Shown here: in pieces, positions 45,911 to 58,581 of the stretch
Layout of the letters: each line of letters begins with the position of its first letter
Numbering within the stretch: the stretch's first letter is position 1
Made by a program: the position numbers and the translations under genes
Notes under the pieces: model-generated
What the model saw: the letters and a program-made list of their open reading frames with translations, nothing else
Database searches by the model: none
What the model was told of the DNA's origin: nothing
DNA from: Phlegmacium glaucopus
Taxonomy: Eukaryota > Basidiomycota > Agaricomycetes > Agaricales > Cortinariaceae
Assembly (NCBI GenBank): GCA_015039465.1
Contig: MU130381.1
Coordinates: 855,108-919,107 of the forward strand
Length of the DNA: 64,000 bases
Reading direction: 5' to 3'

Positions 45911-46919
45911 TCAATAAAGATACCCCACACAGGAGACAATAGGCGGCTGCTCGTAAAGGATGGCTTGAATGGAATCCCTCCGTCTCTCCTCGTAAGATAC
46001 GACCTGATTCTCAGTGACTTTCACTTGTATTTCATTAGTAGCACCTGCAAGATTATTCTCGCGCTGCTGCACAATGAAATCTAGTCTTTTTTCAAACGCA
46101 TCCGCAGGATCATTCTCGCGCTGTGGCTCAATGAAATCTAGTCCTTCAAACGCATCCGTTCTACAAATGCAATTGAGATTCGCAAACTTGAACCCGTCAC
46201 AGAGAGGCGAGCTAGCACGTGAGGTGGCTCCAGAAACGGGACTTGAAGGTCTGGAAAAAAGCGATCGGATGGGTGGTCGAGAAGAGGCAGGGTGAATGAT
46301 GGTAGGCATTGTTGTATATCCATCCTTCACTTGTAGTTCCTCAGTAACGCCTGAAAGATCATTCTCGTGCTGTCGCAGAATTAAATCTAGTCCTTCAAAC
46401 GCATCTGTTCCACAAATGCTATTGAGATTCGCAAACCTGTCGCAGAGAGGCGAGCTAGTAGAACGTGAGGTAGCTCCAGAAACGGGAATTGAAGGTCCGG
46501 AAAAAAGCGATCGGAGGGGTGATCGAGGAGAGGCAGGGCGAATGATGGTACGCGTTGTTGTGTATCCATCATTTTCGAATACATCGGTCAACTGAGTGTG
46601 GCTTGTGTAATTGAAGATAGTGGCCTCGATGACAGTAGCGGATGACGGGGAATCGTCAGTAGCAGAGCTGAATTGGTTCGCAATCCAAGTTTCGTCCAAT
46701 GCTGAAAATTCAGGAGCAATAACTGTGATCTGTGGAATGCCAGATTCCTCGCCATGCACACTGGGAGCTACGATAGAAATAACAAGGTTGGAAGGATTCT
46801 GGGGGAAATAACGTTAGAAGGGAAGAACGAAGATCGTCTCTGAGACTCACACGAGATTTTTTGGAGGGGTCAAATCGCTGAGCATCCATGGCATCAAGCC
46901 GGCGGAATGTAAAGTTCAT
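45911..46919 (-). CDS. Uncharacterised protein with internal tandem duplication
   Basis: Exon 1 (MNFTFRRLDAMDAQRFDPSK) is spliced over about 46800-46849 to NPSNLVISIVAPSVHGEESG. The middle contains two ~85-residue repeats: DGYTTTRTIIRPASPRSPLR ... FANLNSICGTDAFEGLDLI and DGYTTMPTIIHPASSRPPIR ... FANLNCICRTDAFEGLDFI, with SxPxSGATSR and SSPLCD blocks in both. The second ends with an extra partial unit (FEKRLDFIVQQRENN). There are no membrane segments or known domains. The repeat is Ser/Pro-rich with a short conserved core around CxxDAFEGLD. Function unknown; it may be lineage-specific. Confidence 0.55.
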
Positions 46920-48513
46920 GTTATAGATAGATAAGAGGTGACGAGAGGTATGGAGATGAAGGAAAGAGCGTTGACGTTATATTATTAGAGTGTAAATGAA
47001 ATGGCTGATGGATTCTACAGTCGAGTGAGACATGATCTTATATATCGTGGTGGCCTCGAAGTTGTGGCATGAAATTCCAATATCCATTTTGGGGCATTTA
47101 GATGGCCCACACAATGCACCGGTCTACCGCAGGTGCTTGGACTTCCGGCCGTTAAAGGGCATCCAGAAGATAACAAAAGTAGACTTACAGACTGTATGTA
47201 ACGTGTTCTTTGTGATGAAGTTGAAAGGGTGTCAAAGCAGCATTACAATGGCGTGGCCCGGTGGCCTCATGTCAGAGCCACTACCTCACTATGATAAATG
47301 TGAGTTCTACAAGGGGTGAGGGCACAAGGACGTCTTCTTCCCATCCTACAACGACGACCATCAGCAATGCCAATATCCAAGATAACTTCTGAAACAATTT
47401 CAGCCCCGCCTCTGAGAAAGGTGCGATGCTATGATATACCTCTTGAAATCCTGCGCTCCCGTGCTGACAATCCTTTTGGAGGCGCAATCCTCCCCTTCTA
47501 TTGCAAGGCAGGGAGAACTAGAGATTCCATCATTACCAGCAGAATTACAACAAGAGTTGGCGGCGATGAGAGGGTATACCAAGCCAGAAAGGTGGATGTG
47601 TGTCGTGCGGCGGGAGAAAATCAATTACGCCGTAGGCAGAATCATACAAATCGGCAAGGTAAATGACACATCCGCTCTATACCAGAAACATGGACTGATC
47701 AAGTTGGGATGGAGCAGAAATAGTGTACAGTTTCGAAAGATTCGCAAATATAATTATAGTCAGGTCCATAATCCTAGCGCACCATGTTAAAGGTTAAATA
47801 TGATAGCATCAGCCACGTACAGTAAGCCCAAGAGGTTGAGGAGGCTAGTAGTGTGATAGAACCAAGTTCTGGTGTAGTCCTGTTTTTACCACGCCCCCAG
47901 GCTCATCCACTGTCGCGTGTGATCATGTGATCTAGCATGCCTCGAGAAATCCGCTTGCTTTGGGACTCAAATGCCCGATCAAAGGCCTTATACCCAAGGC
48001 CCTAAATGCTCGATTGGCTGAATGTTTTGTAGATTCAGTTTTAAACAATGCTGAAAGCCGACGAGCCATGGAGCCTTCCTTCTACTTTTTGGTGGCAAAG
48101 TATGCTGTTCAGTGTCATGAATGGCAGTGGATGAACCTATGTCATAGGCTATGATGTGGTGAGGTGGGTATTTTTGAAAATTAAGTTGTATCTAGGATAT
48201 TTTAATAGAGAAAGGAGCCATTGGACATGATGATGAGGCTTGGATTCAAAGTGGGTTGGAGGTTCATATGTAGATTTTTGTTTGAGTCACAACACATCAT
48301 CAGGAAGATCACAGCCGGCTGGCAGTGACTGGCACAGCTGGTGATGCTGTCTCATCTGGAACAATATTGCCAGTAGTGCCAGAAACCTCATTTCTGTCAT
48401 AAGTTTTATATTCCACCATAATGTTATTATTAATGTAGGGTCTGCCATATGAAGTATTCACATTGTAGTATGCCAGATACTATACTAGTATACAGAAAAC
48501 CAAGCTCATAATG
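46920..48513. other. 1.6 kb without a recognised gene
   Basis: A plus-strand frame at 47431-47790 (SLPAELQQELAAMRGYTKPE, RWMCVVRREKINYAVGRI) is the longest and could be an exon, but I recognise no family. 47950-48513 is AT-rich and CpG-poor, resembling the decayed transposon sequence that follows. Confidence 0.35.
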
Positions 48514-51398
48514 TTAAAAAGAGATCTCATTTGCATGATGGTCTGTGTACTTATTTACATGGAAAGCTTCAAATGCATCGAGAGACCAGGTATGCGAGAA
48601 TCCAATTGGTAAATACTGATGTCCATAGACCAGAATAAGATGTGCACCCCTAAGCAAAGTGTGAAGATGGACAACAGTAACCAGCTGTTTCCGACCATGC
48701 ATCTCTGGCTTCACCACCCACATTCCTGTCTCTTTGTCAGGCAACCTTCCTATCTTCTTAAACCACTCAACAAGCGCGCATGGATACTCGACACCATCAT
48801 GTTCAAAGGACATGAAGAGCCGGATACGAACAATGCTCATTCCTTGGAAACCCAGCTTTGTGTCATCCTCGGAGACAAATGCGCAGTCTTGACGAGGGCC
48901 AGTGTCTCGCCACATAGGCATTGACCGAATGTGCTCGTGATGCATGCCTCGAAGACCTGATGGATCACTTGGGGCATAAAAATGGGCAACAGCTAAGTGG
49001 TAGACATAAATGGGAGAAGCAATGTTGATGTGGGTTGGATTGAGAGTTGGCAATTGATCATGAAGAAAATAGTGGAGGAGGTTTGGGAGGTTGGGTTGGC
49101 TTACATGTACAGCAAGAGCATTGAGCTCGCGAGGATAACTGTGTTCTATTAAATTATTGTCAATATTAAGTGCAACATTGAGGTTGACATGGCTTACCAC
49201 AAGTTCTAGCTAGGTGAACATGACTTAGAACCTTTTCTTCATTTGATGGTCCACCATCGTCATCCTGTTTTGGATTGTCCTGCATGTAAACAAGTTCATG
49301 AAGGTGGTCACAAAGTGGAGGCGGTCGGTCAGGGGGCAACATCCCTCTCATCAGCAAAAGTCCATCCATCTGGCACGTCTGGCATGTCTGGCATGTCTGG
49401 CAGGTTTAGCTCTCAGAAATGCTCATCCTCCCATATAGCCATAATTACATTATAAATGTTCAGAATTTACCTTCTGTCAGACAGTCAATTTTATTGCTCA
49501 GTTTCACCATAAATTGCTTCCCTCCAGAAAATGCAAGAACTCAAATTTTTGTCAAGTTCGTTCAAATTCCAATACACGTGACTTTGTTGATTAATGTTCA
49601 ACATTCCGCCTGGGTCTCTTTATATCTTACCATCATCACTTACCACCAGCCGCCGTAGTTGACCTCAGATCAACAGTCTACCGTTCCTGCAACATGACCG
49701 GCCCCTGCCACCACCACCATGACAGTAATGGTGACCATGACACACCACAATGGGGGTGACGGCGGTGACCACATCCAGGACGATGGAACAGAATTAACCA
49801 AGGAACCAACAGCAAAGGTCTGCCTAACCAGTGAGGTACACTGTTGTCACCTCTTCTTCGTTTCCTCACTCCATACCCTCACAGTGCACTGCATGTGGCA
49901 TGAAATGAGCAACCAGCACCGCAGGTGAGCCTGAGCCAAGGACTGGCATGGTAGTGGAAAAGTGGCCCCGTTGATGAACCCAACAGAGAGAATGAGGAGG
50001 GGGAAAAGAGAGGGGTGGGGGCGGTAGGGCTGGCCCCATCTTCCAAACCCCTCTTGTGAGTTCATTCACACTGCAGCATCCAGAACGAGGCGGTAAGATC
50101 ATTGTCGCCATCCTCATTGTACCCGGAGCCTTGCTGACCTGTATTTTCTTCATAGTAGCACTTTAGCTAAACCCCTCCTCTCTTCCAGGGATGTGGGTTT
50201 CAAATTCACCCTGAAACGCACCCAGACCCTCGCCGGCATGAGGTCTGGCAGTTGAATGGAGGACAAAGTAAGTTGGGATAAAAGTCATGGAAGGTTGGGT
50301 GTATATTGGGAAGACAGGTACACGGGTGGGGTTAACAGCAAGGGCAGTAGTTGCAACGGTGAGGTCAAATTTCTTCTGTCAGTCCTACACCAGCTCCTCC
50401 AGCGCTACTTATCCAGAGCTGTGTCCCAAGGCTCCACCTTCTTGCCAGTGGCGACAACGATGCCCTGGCCCTCATCTATGAATCCAACAGCGAGTGTGAT
50501 GAGGACGGCAGCCAGGAGGGTCCTGGAGCTATCACCATCATTGAAACCCCCTCTGTGAGCTCATTTGCACCGTAACGCTGGGAATGAGGCAGCGCAAACC
50601 CCACCCACCACCAGCCTTGCTGTGCCCATACCTTCATGCAAGCCCAATTACAAGAGCACCCTGGTGCGTGGCAGTGCAGTTCCCCAATGCTGACTCCACT
50701 GCACCCTCTTCTTTCTGCAGCTCCAATGCTTAGCACTGTTTGCATGAGGCAGCACATTCTACCACCATAATACTGGTTGTTATACTTTATTGTAATACCT
50801 AGCCTAATACAATCATTTGACCACATACCTGACCAAAACGTGGTGAACTGACAGATTTATGATGTGTTGTGGCAGTCTGTACCAGAAACTGTTGTTGTCA
50901 CCAGGAAATTTTCTGAAGTCAGAACCAAATCCTGGGGCATAAAAATATTATGGCATCGCGACCATCATTATGTTGCCACACCAAATATGGAAGTCTGGCA
51001 GCGTCTGGCATGTCTGGCGCCAGACGAGCCAGACGGCTGGGGTTTTGCTGATGCTTGCTATAAAGTCAGCACAGGATGCAACCAGTTTGTCAAGGTGTTG
51101 ATTTGTCATTAGCATTTGACCAAGTGCATGGTACTGACTAGAGCATCGCCATGGCTTTTTCACTGCGGTAATATGTTGTGATTCCATAATTGATGAACAA
51201 AGGCCATTTGGAGCCCCAAAATCCTTGATATTGCAGTGGTAATGCAAAAGCGAGTGTTGATGTGGGAGTGCAAAGCCTTCAGGGCGGACCCCCAAAGTTT
51301 GGAAGTATTCTCTTTCCAAATGATAGCGCCCAAGAGCCTTATTGATGGTGGCAAGCATATCTTCATCAAAATCAGCCCGTCAAACAAGGTAGCAGAAG
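48514..51398 (-). pseudogene. Decayed Plavaka-type (CACTA-like) transposase
   Basis: On the minus strand the segment near 51390-50948 carries the block FGAPNGLCSSIMESQHITAV and SSQYHALGQMLMTNQHLDKL, typical of mushroom Plavaka-type transposon proteins. After about 1.5 kb of non-matching sequence the C-terminal part resumes at 49369-48514 (VLSHVHLARTCG, spliced to EHSYPRELNALAVHVSQPNL, LVEWFKKIGRLPDKETGMWV, HTWSLDAFEAFHVNKYTDHH). Damage: a TGA at 51380-51382 where an arginine is expected, a TGTCTGGCA microsatellite in frame near 49371-49405, and loss of the 5' part, where a repeat starts at 51400. The family call rests on remembered conserved blocks. Confidence 0.7.
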
Positions 51399-51399
51399 T

Positions 51400-51569
51400 C
51401 AAGGACTGTACACTCCCCCACATACTCTGCTGGAATCCAGTGGACTTCACTGGACTCCACCGGACTCCACTGGACTCCAGTCTAGGATTTTTCAGTGTGA
51501 CATGGGCCAAATTTGTGAGTCCAGTCTGCTGAAGTCCAGTGGAGTCCGGTAAAATCCACCGGAGTCCAC
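51400..51569 (+). repeat. Transposon terminus with GGACTCCACTGGACTCC subrepeats
   Basis: Starts GACTGTACACTCCCCCACAT and continues as degenerate repeats of GGACTCCACTGG and its complement. It is cut off at 51570 by the Gypsy LTR. It is about 140 bp long and highly similar, inverted, to 62590-62757. Subterminal repeat arrays of this kind are typical of CACTA-like DNA transposons. Confidence 0.75.
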
Positions 51570-51958
51570 TGTTAGGGGACACCCAACTTTAACCCAAACC
51601 TCAACCTTAGAATCATACACCCTGCCTTTCCGACGACCTCTGACATTCCGTCCAACTCCGCTTCTGTCACCGGTTTACTCTGGAACCCTGTAGTTCCACT
51701 CCGTCTTTTATTTCTATTTTTCACATCACACCACTTCTTATTTAATTAATTAATTATTATCGTATCATTCCTTTATTTATTTTATATCTCCGTTATGTCC
51801 ATATTAGTACTTAAATACCCCCAGCCTAGCAGGGATCCCCATCCTTTCCTCTTTGGATCCCCTGCTAGGTAAGTCACTTGTAGATATCTTTTCTGAAATA
51901 TTATTAACTTTGGATCCCCTGCTAGCTTGACTAAGTCAGCATCGCAGTTGCCCTAACA
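51570..51958 (+). repeat. Gypsy 5' LTR
   Basis: 389 bp, TGTTAGGGGACACCC ... TTGCCCTAACA. It contains a TTAAATACCCC promoter-like box near 51811 and an internal tandem duplication of GGATCCCCTGCTAG (about 51855-51925) that the 3' LTR lacks. Confidence 0.92.
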
Positions 51959-52069
51959 TTAGGAAAGGATCACCCTTTAACGGACCAAGTCCAGTCCGCA
52001 CAGTGGAACAATAGTCTGATTTACAGCCCCCGATTTTCGGGCCAATCAGACTCCGTACACTCCCAGACC

Positions 52070-53285
52070 GTGGCTCCCTCCTTGTCCTCACAGCATGCAT
52101 CTCCGAGCGGCTCCTTCTTATCAGCCATGGACAATGAACCCACCGCCCAGCTGGAAAGAGAAGTTGTCCTATTGCGAGCTCGGGACATTGAATACCAAAA
52201 CAGATTTGACCAAATCATGGAGACAATCCATCGACTCGTTCCAAATGTACAATCACCTGTACCACAACAAGAGGTTCCCCCTCAAACCGAAAACATACCC
52301 CGGACGCGCTCTGCAAGGCCGGCATTCCCAACGGAGTTTGATGGAGAACGATCCAAAGGAACAGCATTCCTTCACTCCTGCCAAACATACATCCGGCTCT
52401 GTTCCAACAAATTCTTGGATGAGCAAACAAAAATTATCTGGGCCATGTCCTACATGAAATCCGGAAGAGCATCAAAGTGGGCAGCTAGGGTTTTCCGATG
52501 GGAAACGGACAACCCTGAGTCAACATGGTTCCTGGATTGGTCCAATTTCCAAGACGACTTCAAAAAGGAGTTCTGTCCCACAAATGCGGACTCAATTGCC
52601 ATCAACCAACTAGAATCGACTGGATATTTCCATAAAACCCGGTCCTGGGAAGAATATGTGGACAAATTCCAAGACCTAATCATGGATTCTGGATACACCG
52701 ATCCGAAAACTATTGTAGTAAAATTCTAAAGAGGCCTGAATGCCCAGATTCAGAACTCCATTGCTACAATGGCTTCCGGAAGACCATCCAATACGGATCC
52801 AATGGGATGGTACAGAATGGCACGGACAGTAGATAAAACTGAGCCACTAACGAGGCCTTCCAGTCAGCTTACAAAAGTCCGGCAGCAACCACTTCTCGAC
52901 CAACCAGTACCACCACACTCCGGTTCAATCCGTTGATTCCGCCACAAAGGAACACACACCTCGTACCAACTCTGGGAAACCCGGTACCTATGGACATTGA
53001 TGTGGCCCGAAAAGCAGGTTCTGTACCACTGTCATGCTTCCGGTGCGGAGGTGTCAGACACATCAGGAGACATTGCAAAAAATGTTTCGACGTCCAAACA
53101 ATGTCCATTGACGAACTCCATACTCTCTTGGAGTTCCGGCTGGCTGAATACGACAAGGTACCTGATCCAGAACCGATGGAACCTTCAGAGAACACTGTAC
53201 ACAAAAGTCAGACCGAAGATTTAAAGGATTTTTGCCAAAACATCGCTGTCAACAACCAACAGGTTCTCTGTTTTACATGTAGATA
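52070..53285 (+). pseudogene. Gypsy gag (broken)
   Basis: The capsid-like region runs from MAPSLSS or the internal MDNEPTAQLERE (52130) to a premature TAA at 52727. Reading resumes past the stop and, after a frame change, reaches a CX2CX4HX4C zinc knuckle (CFRCGGVRHIRRHC) near 53037-53078 and ends at 53285. Confidence 0.85.
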
Positions 53286-53360
53286 GCATTGATGAAATAG
53301 ATGAGACGGTTGAAAACATTCAAGTCGTACAAACATCAGAAATTCTGAAAAAAAATCCGA

Positions 53361-53843
53361 GTGTTCCGACCCCGATGGGAAAGAACCCTCCTGAAAAAGT
53401 TCACTATTGGCTCCCTTGATGCTGACTCTAAATCACTGGAACTCAAAGTCAGCATTGAGACAACCAACACCAGAGAAGTAAACTCCTTTCTGTCCTTAAT
53501 AGACTCCGGAGCCGACGGAAGGTTTATCGACAGAGACTATGTCAAAACTAACAGGCTCACAACAAAGTCCCTGTCAAATCCGATTCCGGTATTTAACGTT
53601 GACGGTACTCCGAACAAAGCCGGATCGATCATGGAAGTGGTTGATCTGATACTCAGGTATAAAGGACATTCTGAGAGATCCTTGTTTGCGGTCACTGGAT
53701 TAGGAAAACAAACCTTGATTCTCGGACATTCCTGGCTTAAGATGCACAACCCGGAGATCGACTGGGCAACCGGAGAAGTAAAAATGTCCCGTTGTCCACC
53801 CCGTTGTTGTTCGGAATGCAGGAATGAAATCCGAGAAGAATGA
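53361..53843 (+). pseudogene. Gypsy aspartic protease region
   Basis: Holds the catalytic LIDSGADGRFIDRDY motif (about 53500-53545) and GHSWLKMHNPEIDW, as in retropepsins of this element type. It is out of frame with the zinc-knuckle part upstream. Confidence 0.85.
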
Positions 53844-54148
53844 AGAATTCAAAAGGTGGAAATACACTGAATTGAAAAATGTTTGACCGGCCCACTTCCG
53901 GCTCATGTAGAGGATTGTGATGAGGATGATGAGGAGGAAAGTAGCCCAAACCCTGAATTTGAGGATGGCGACAGAATATTTGCCACCGGCCTACTACCAC
54001 CGCAGGCAGATATCCGAGCCACCTCCACCATCTCCCAATGTCTTGCAGAAGCTTTCCAGCGCAACACACAATCCAAAACAAAAGAAGGAGTTCCAGATTA
54101 TCTCTGGGAATTCGATAGTGTTTTCGCCAAAGAATCTTTTGATATCCT

Positions 54149-55621
54149 TGTTGAAATCAAATTAATAAGCTTTAGTCGACGACGAGATTAGGACATCAAG
54201 CAAGGTAAGATTTCCAGTTTGTCTCGGTGAGCTCGTGAGGCAAATGGATGAGTCGTTACAACATAATCTACCTAATTTATATACCCAATGAGATAATGAG
54301 AGACTACAAGAAAACAATAAGATAACCGAATATGGAAATCCGAGTGGCACCATTGTGCATGCTCGCACAAGATCCGGAATTCCAACACACTCCCTCGAGC
54401 AAAACAATGTGCAAAATGCACTCCCTGAAACCAAGAAGGGTCCAAAATAAAAACAAAATAAAACATATCCAAAAATAATCTCCAGCTCCAACTTGAAAAG
54501 AAATGAAAACACTCCCTCAAACCAATAAAATTCCAGGTCTCCAACATCCAGATGATGGTCCATGCTTAAAAGCTACGACAAGCAAATTTTAGGCGACATG
54601 AAAGATTCTTTGGGGATTTCAATTGAAAACAGTGAGCAGTGGGCGATGGGCGACAACGGGTATCGTGGGAAAATGATCATAAATAAATAAAAAACGGGGG
54701 GAGCAGCAACAAGCTTTGGGTTCAATGGTGGGTAAAGGGCAAGGGAATGAGATAAGGAGCGACAGCGAAGGCAGCAGTGACAGCGAGTCAACTCCAGTGA
54801 ATAAAAAGAACAACGGCGGTGGTGACAGCAATAACGATTCGACAATCTGGATTTGGCCCTGGTGGCAACAACAACGGTTCAGCTGTTATTCAACTACAGC
54901 ACACAAGAACAACGACGACAATATGGGGGTTCGGCCCCCCAGCGGGCAGTGATGATGAGCAACGATGACTAGGTGTATTTTTGACTGACCCACCTCTCCA
55001 GGACAGCATCCAGGTCTTCTGCCCCCAGGCTCCAGCCGGAAGGACTTCCATGCACCAATCATCAATGGTGACTAACATTCTTCTGCGCCAATCACTGATA
55101 GCGGCTTCCTTCTGCAGGTTTAAAGACTGTGCAGTCTCCTTCTGCAAGTTTAAAGACGATGCGGTCTTCTTCCACCCTGGTTACACAAGGGCTTCCAATA
55201 ATGCACTCACATTGCATGATGATAACGAGCGGCTTTTTCTTCTGCGCTTTGACAGGCGGCTTTGGATGAGTCAGCAAATCAGTGCGAGAACAGTGCACAA
55301 TGCGACATCAAGATGGCCTCGGCAAGGCCCCAGCTGCTAGTGAATTGTCTACTGCCCCACATAGCTGGGTAGGATCTGTTTGTGTTGAAATCAAATTAAT
55401 AAGCTTTAGTCGACGACGAGATTAGCACATCAAGCAAGGTAAGATTTCCAGTTTGTCTCGGTGAGCTCGTGAGGCAAACAGATGAGTCGTTACAACATAA
55501 TCTACCTAATTTATATACCCAATGAGATAACGAGAGACTACAAGAAAACAATAAGATAACCAAATATGGAAATCCGAGTGGCACCATTGTGCATGCTCGC
55601 ACAAGATCCGGAATTCCAACA
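54149..55621 (+). mobile_element. Nested non-autonomous LTR element (TRIM/LARD-like), 5 bp TSD
   Basis: Two direct LTRs of 239 bp (54149-54387 and 55383-55621) begin TGTTGAAATCAAATTAATAAG and end GGAATTCCAACA. They differ at only a handful of positions, which implies a recent insertion. The target duplication ATCCT is exact (54144-54148 and 55622-55626). The ~1 kb interior has no coding domain. Removing it rejoins the Gypsy frame from KESFDIL to PDPKPWDHAVEL. Confidence 0.93.
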
Positions 55622-58560
55622 ATCCTACCTGATCCAAAACCTTGGGACCACGCAGTAGAACTCATTCCGGGAGAAAAACCATCAGGCTGCAAGGTCTATC
55701 CTCTAGCTCCGATGGAACAAAAGGAACTCGATGTGTTCCTCCAGGAGAATTTAAACTCTGGATGCATCCGACCTTCCAAATCTCCGATGGCATCTCCAGT
55801 TTTCTTTATCAAAAAGAAAGATGGAAGTCTTCGGCTTGTTCAGGACTATCCAGCCCTCAACGCGATCACCATCAAAAACAAGTACCCACTTCCCCTCATT
55901 TCGGAACTGATTACCCAACTCCGGGGCGCTAAATACTTCACTAAGTTGGACGTCCGATGGGGTTTTAACAATGTCCGAATGAAGGAAGGGGACGAGTGGA
56001 AAGCAGCTTTCCGAACTAACTGGGGATTATTTGAACCCCTGGTTATGTTCTTCGGCCTCACCAACAGTCTGGCTACTTTCCAAACAATGATGAATGACAT
56101 CTTCCACAAGCTCATAATGGAAGGGGTTGTAGTGGTCTACCTTGACAATATCCTGATATTCACGGAGACACTAGAGGAACACAGGTCCATAACTCGGAGA
56201 GTACTGGAACTTTTACGGAAGCATAAACTCTTCCTAAAACCGGACAAGTGTGAATTCAAACAAACCAAGGTGGAATACCTCGGAGTCATAATATCTCATA
56301 ACTCCATCGAGATGGACCCTGTAAAAGTTGCTGGAGTAGCGGAATGGCCAATTCCGACGAACAAAAAGGAAGTCCAGTCATTTCTAGGCTTCACCAACTT
56401 TTACCAAAGGTTCATCCAAGACTTTTCTCATCACACCCGTCCCTTGTTTGATCTCACCAAAAGTGACATTAAATGGAGATGGAATACGGAAGAGCAGTTG
56501 GCGTTCGATTCTCTCAAGAACCTGATCACTTCAACCCTGATTCTAGCCTCTCCGGACAACTCCAGGCCATTCCGCATCGAAGCAGACAGTTCCAATTTTG
56601 CAACCGGAGCCGTACTCTCCCAACAATCCCTTGATGATAAGAAATGGCACCCAGTCGCGTTCCTGTCTAAATCCTTATCTCCGGTCGAACGGAACTATGA
56701 GATCCACGACAAAGAGATGCTAGTGATCATCCGAGCTCTAGAAGAGTGGAGACACTTCTTTGAAGGAGCAGAACACAAGTGCGAGATCTGGACTGATCAC
56801 AAGAACTTGGAATACTTCATGACAGCCAAAAAGCTCAATCAGAGACAAGCCTGTTGGTTGTTGTTCCTAGCCCGGTTTGATTTCCTCATGCACCACAGAC
56901 CAGGCAAGAGCATGGGAAAACCGGATGCCTTGTCCAGACAAGCGGATCACGGAACCGGAACCGGTGACAATGACAACATCACACTCCTAACTCCAGGCTT
57001 TTTCACGATTCAGGCCTTAGAAGGACTGGAAGTCATAGGAGAAGAACGAGACATCTTGAAAGACATCTGGAAAGGTACCCGTGAAGGTGCAAAAGAAGAG
57101 GCCATAGCTAAAGTGGTAAAGGAGTTGAAAACCACTCACACGCAATCTGTCCAATCGGTGGAATGGTCTCATGACAACGACATCCTCTCCTTCCAAGGAA
57201 AAATCTACATTCTGGACATGTTTGACTTGCGAAGACGGATTGTATCCCTCTGCCATGACACCCTAATCGCTGGGCATCTGGGAAGATGGAAGACCCTCGA
57301 GCTCGTATCCCAAAACTATTGGTGGCCACAGATGTCCTGATATATCGGAAAATATGCCTCAACCTGTGACCTGTGTCTTTGGACTAAGGCTCAAAGACGC
57401 CACCCAGTCGGTGAACTCCATCCCCTTCCGATTCCAAACACTCCATGGGACACAATTAGTGTGGACTTCATAGTGGAACTTCTAGAGTCTTTAGGATACG
57501 ACTTGGTGATGGTAGTAGTTGATTTGGTCACCAAACGAGCTCATTTTGCACCAACCCTTACTACCACCTCCGCGTCCAGAACTGCTCGCCTTTATATCCA
57601 ACATGTCTGGAAACATCATGGACTACCCTGGAGAGTGGTATCAGACAGAGGACCACAGTTCGTAGCGGAATTCACGCACAAGCTCTACCGGATCCTCGGA
57701 ATTAAGTTAGCAGCCACTACTGCCTATCATCCGCAAGGAGACGGCCAGACAGAACAAGTAAATCAGGAACTGGAACAGTATCTCCAACTCTTTACAAACC
57801 AGCGACAAACCAATTGGGCTGAACTCCTTCCCCTTGCGGAATTCTAGTACAATAATCATGTCCACTCTGCCACACAGCACCCACCTTTCCTCCTAGACTC
57901 TGGACGAATCCCCCGAATGGGTTTTGAACTGAGCCAACCGGAATCCCAAATGGAGTCTGTTAATGAATTCATGGAACGAATGTGGAACACCCTAGACAAA
58001 GTGAAAGCAGCACTGGTCAAGTCTAAAGATGACATGGCAAGATATTATAATCAGAAAAGGACTTTGGCACTGGAATACAAACCGGGAGACAAAGTATACC
58101 TGGATGCCAGCGACATACAAACAACAAGACCATCCAGGAAATTGTCCCATTGGCACCTGGGCCCCTTTCCGATTGAAGAACGAGTCGGCAACAGTGCTTA
58201 CCGACTTCAACTTCCCTTGTCCATGAAACAACTCCATCCGGTTTTTAACGTAGTCAAACTGACTCCAGCCCCAATAGACCCAATCCCTGGAAGACACATT
58301 CCGACTCCTCCACTTCCGGAAATCATTGATGGAGAAGAGGAATGGGTCATTGAGGAAATCCTCGACAGCAGAGTTATAAACAGGAGGTTCTGATACCTTG
58401 TTGGATGGCAAGACTTCGGAATCGAACATAACACCTGGGAGCCTCGGGAAAACATACATGCCCCTAAATTAGTTGTGGAATTCCACAAGAAGTACCCTGG
58501 AGCTCCTAAGCACATCAGGATGGCCAAATTCGAACAGTTTCCTTTCGTGCTGGGACGTCA
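55622..58560 (+). pseudogene. Gypsy pol: RT, RNase H, integrase, chromodomain
   Basis: Reverse transcriptase from PDPKPWDH at about 55630. Its catalytic box reads YLDN (about 56139-56150), where the family usually has YLDD. RNase H (FRIEADSSNFATGAVL) lies near 56570, then the HHCC region and integrase catalytic core (WDTISVDFIVELL, SDRGPQFVAEF, AYHPQGDGQTEQVNQELEQY). The chromodomain (YLVGWQDFGIEHNTWEPREN) ends near 58500. Stops interrupt it at 57338 (TGA), 57846 (TAG) and 58391 (TGA); each could be a C-to-T change of a sense codon. The element is non-functional. Confidence 0.9.
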
Positions 58561-58566
58561 CCTACT

Positions 58567-58581
58567 GAAGGGGGGGATGGA
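58567..58581 (+). other. Polypurine tract of the Gypsy element
   Basis: GAAGGGGGGGATGGA directly precedes the 3' LTR. It would prime plus-strand DNA synthesis. Confidence 0.8.

Noticed and set aside
46014..46595. Plus-strand frames opposite the duplicated-repeat protein
   Set aside because: They mirror the internal duplication of the minus-strand gene; the minus strand has the spliced start and longer continuous frame.
54388..55382. Coding region in the interior of the nested LTR element
   Set aside because: Frames are short, on both strands, and rich in simple GAC/AAC repeats; no gag or pol motif is visible.
55396..55692. Minus-strand 98-codon frame overlapping the nested element's LTR
   Set aside because: It is an antisense frame through the LTR, and much of it recurs at 54162-54563 only because the LTRs are identical.
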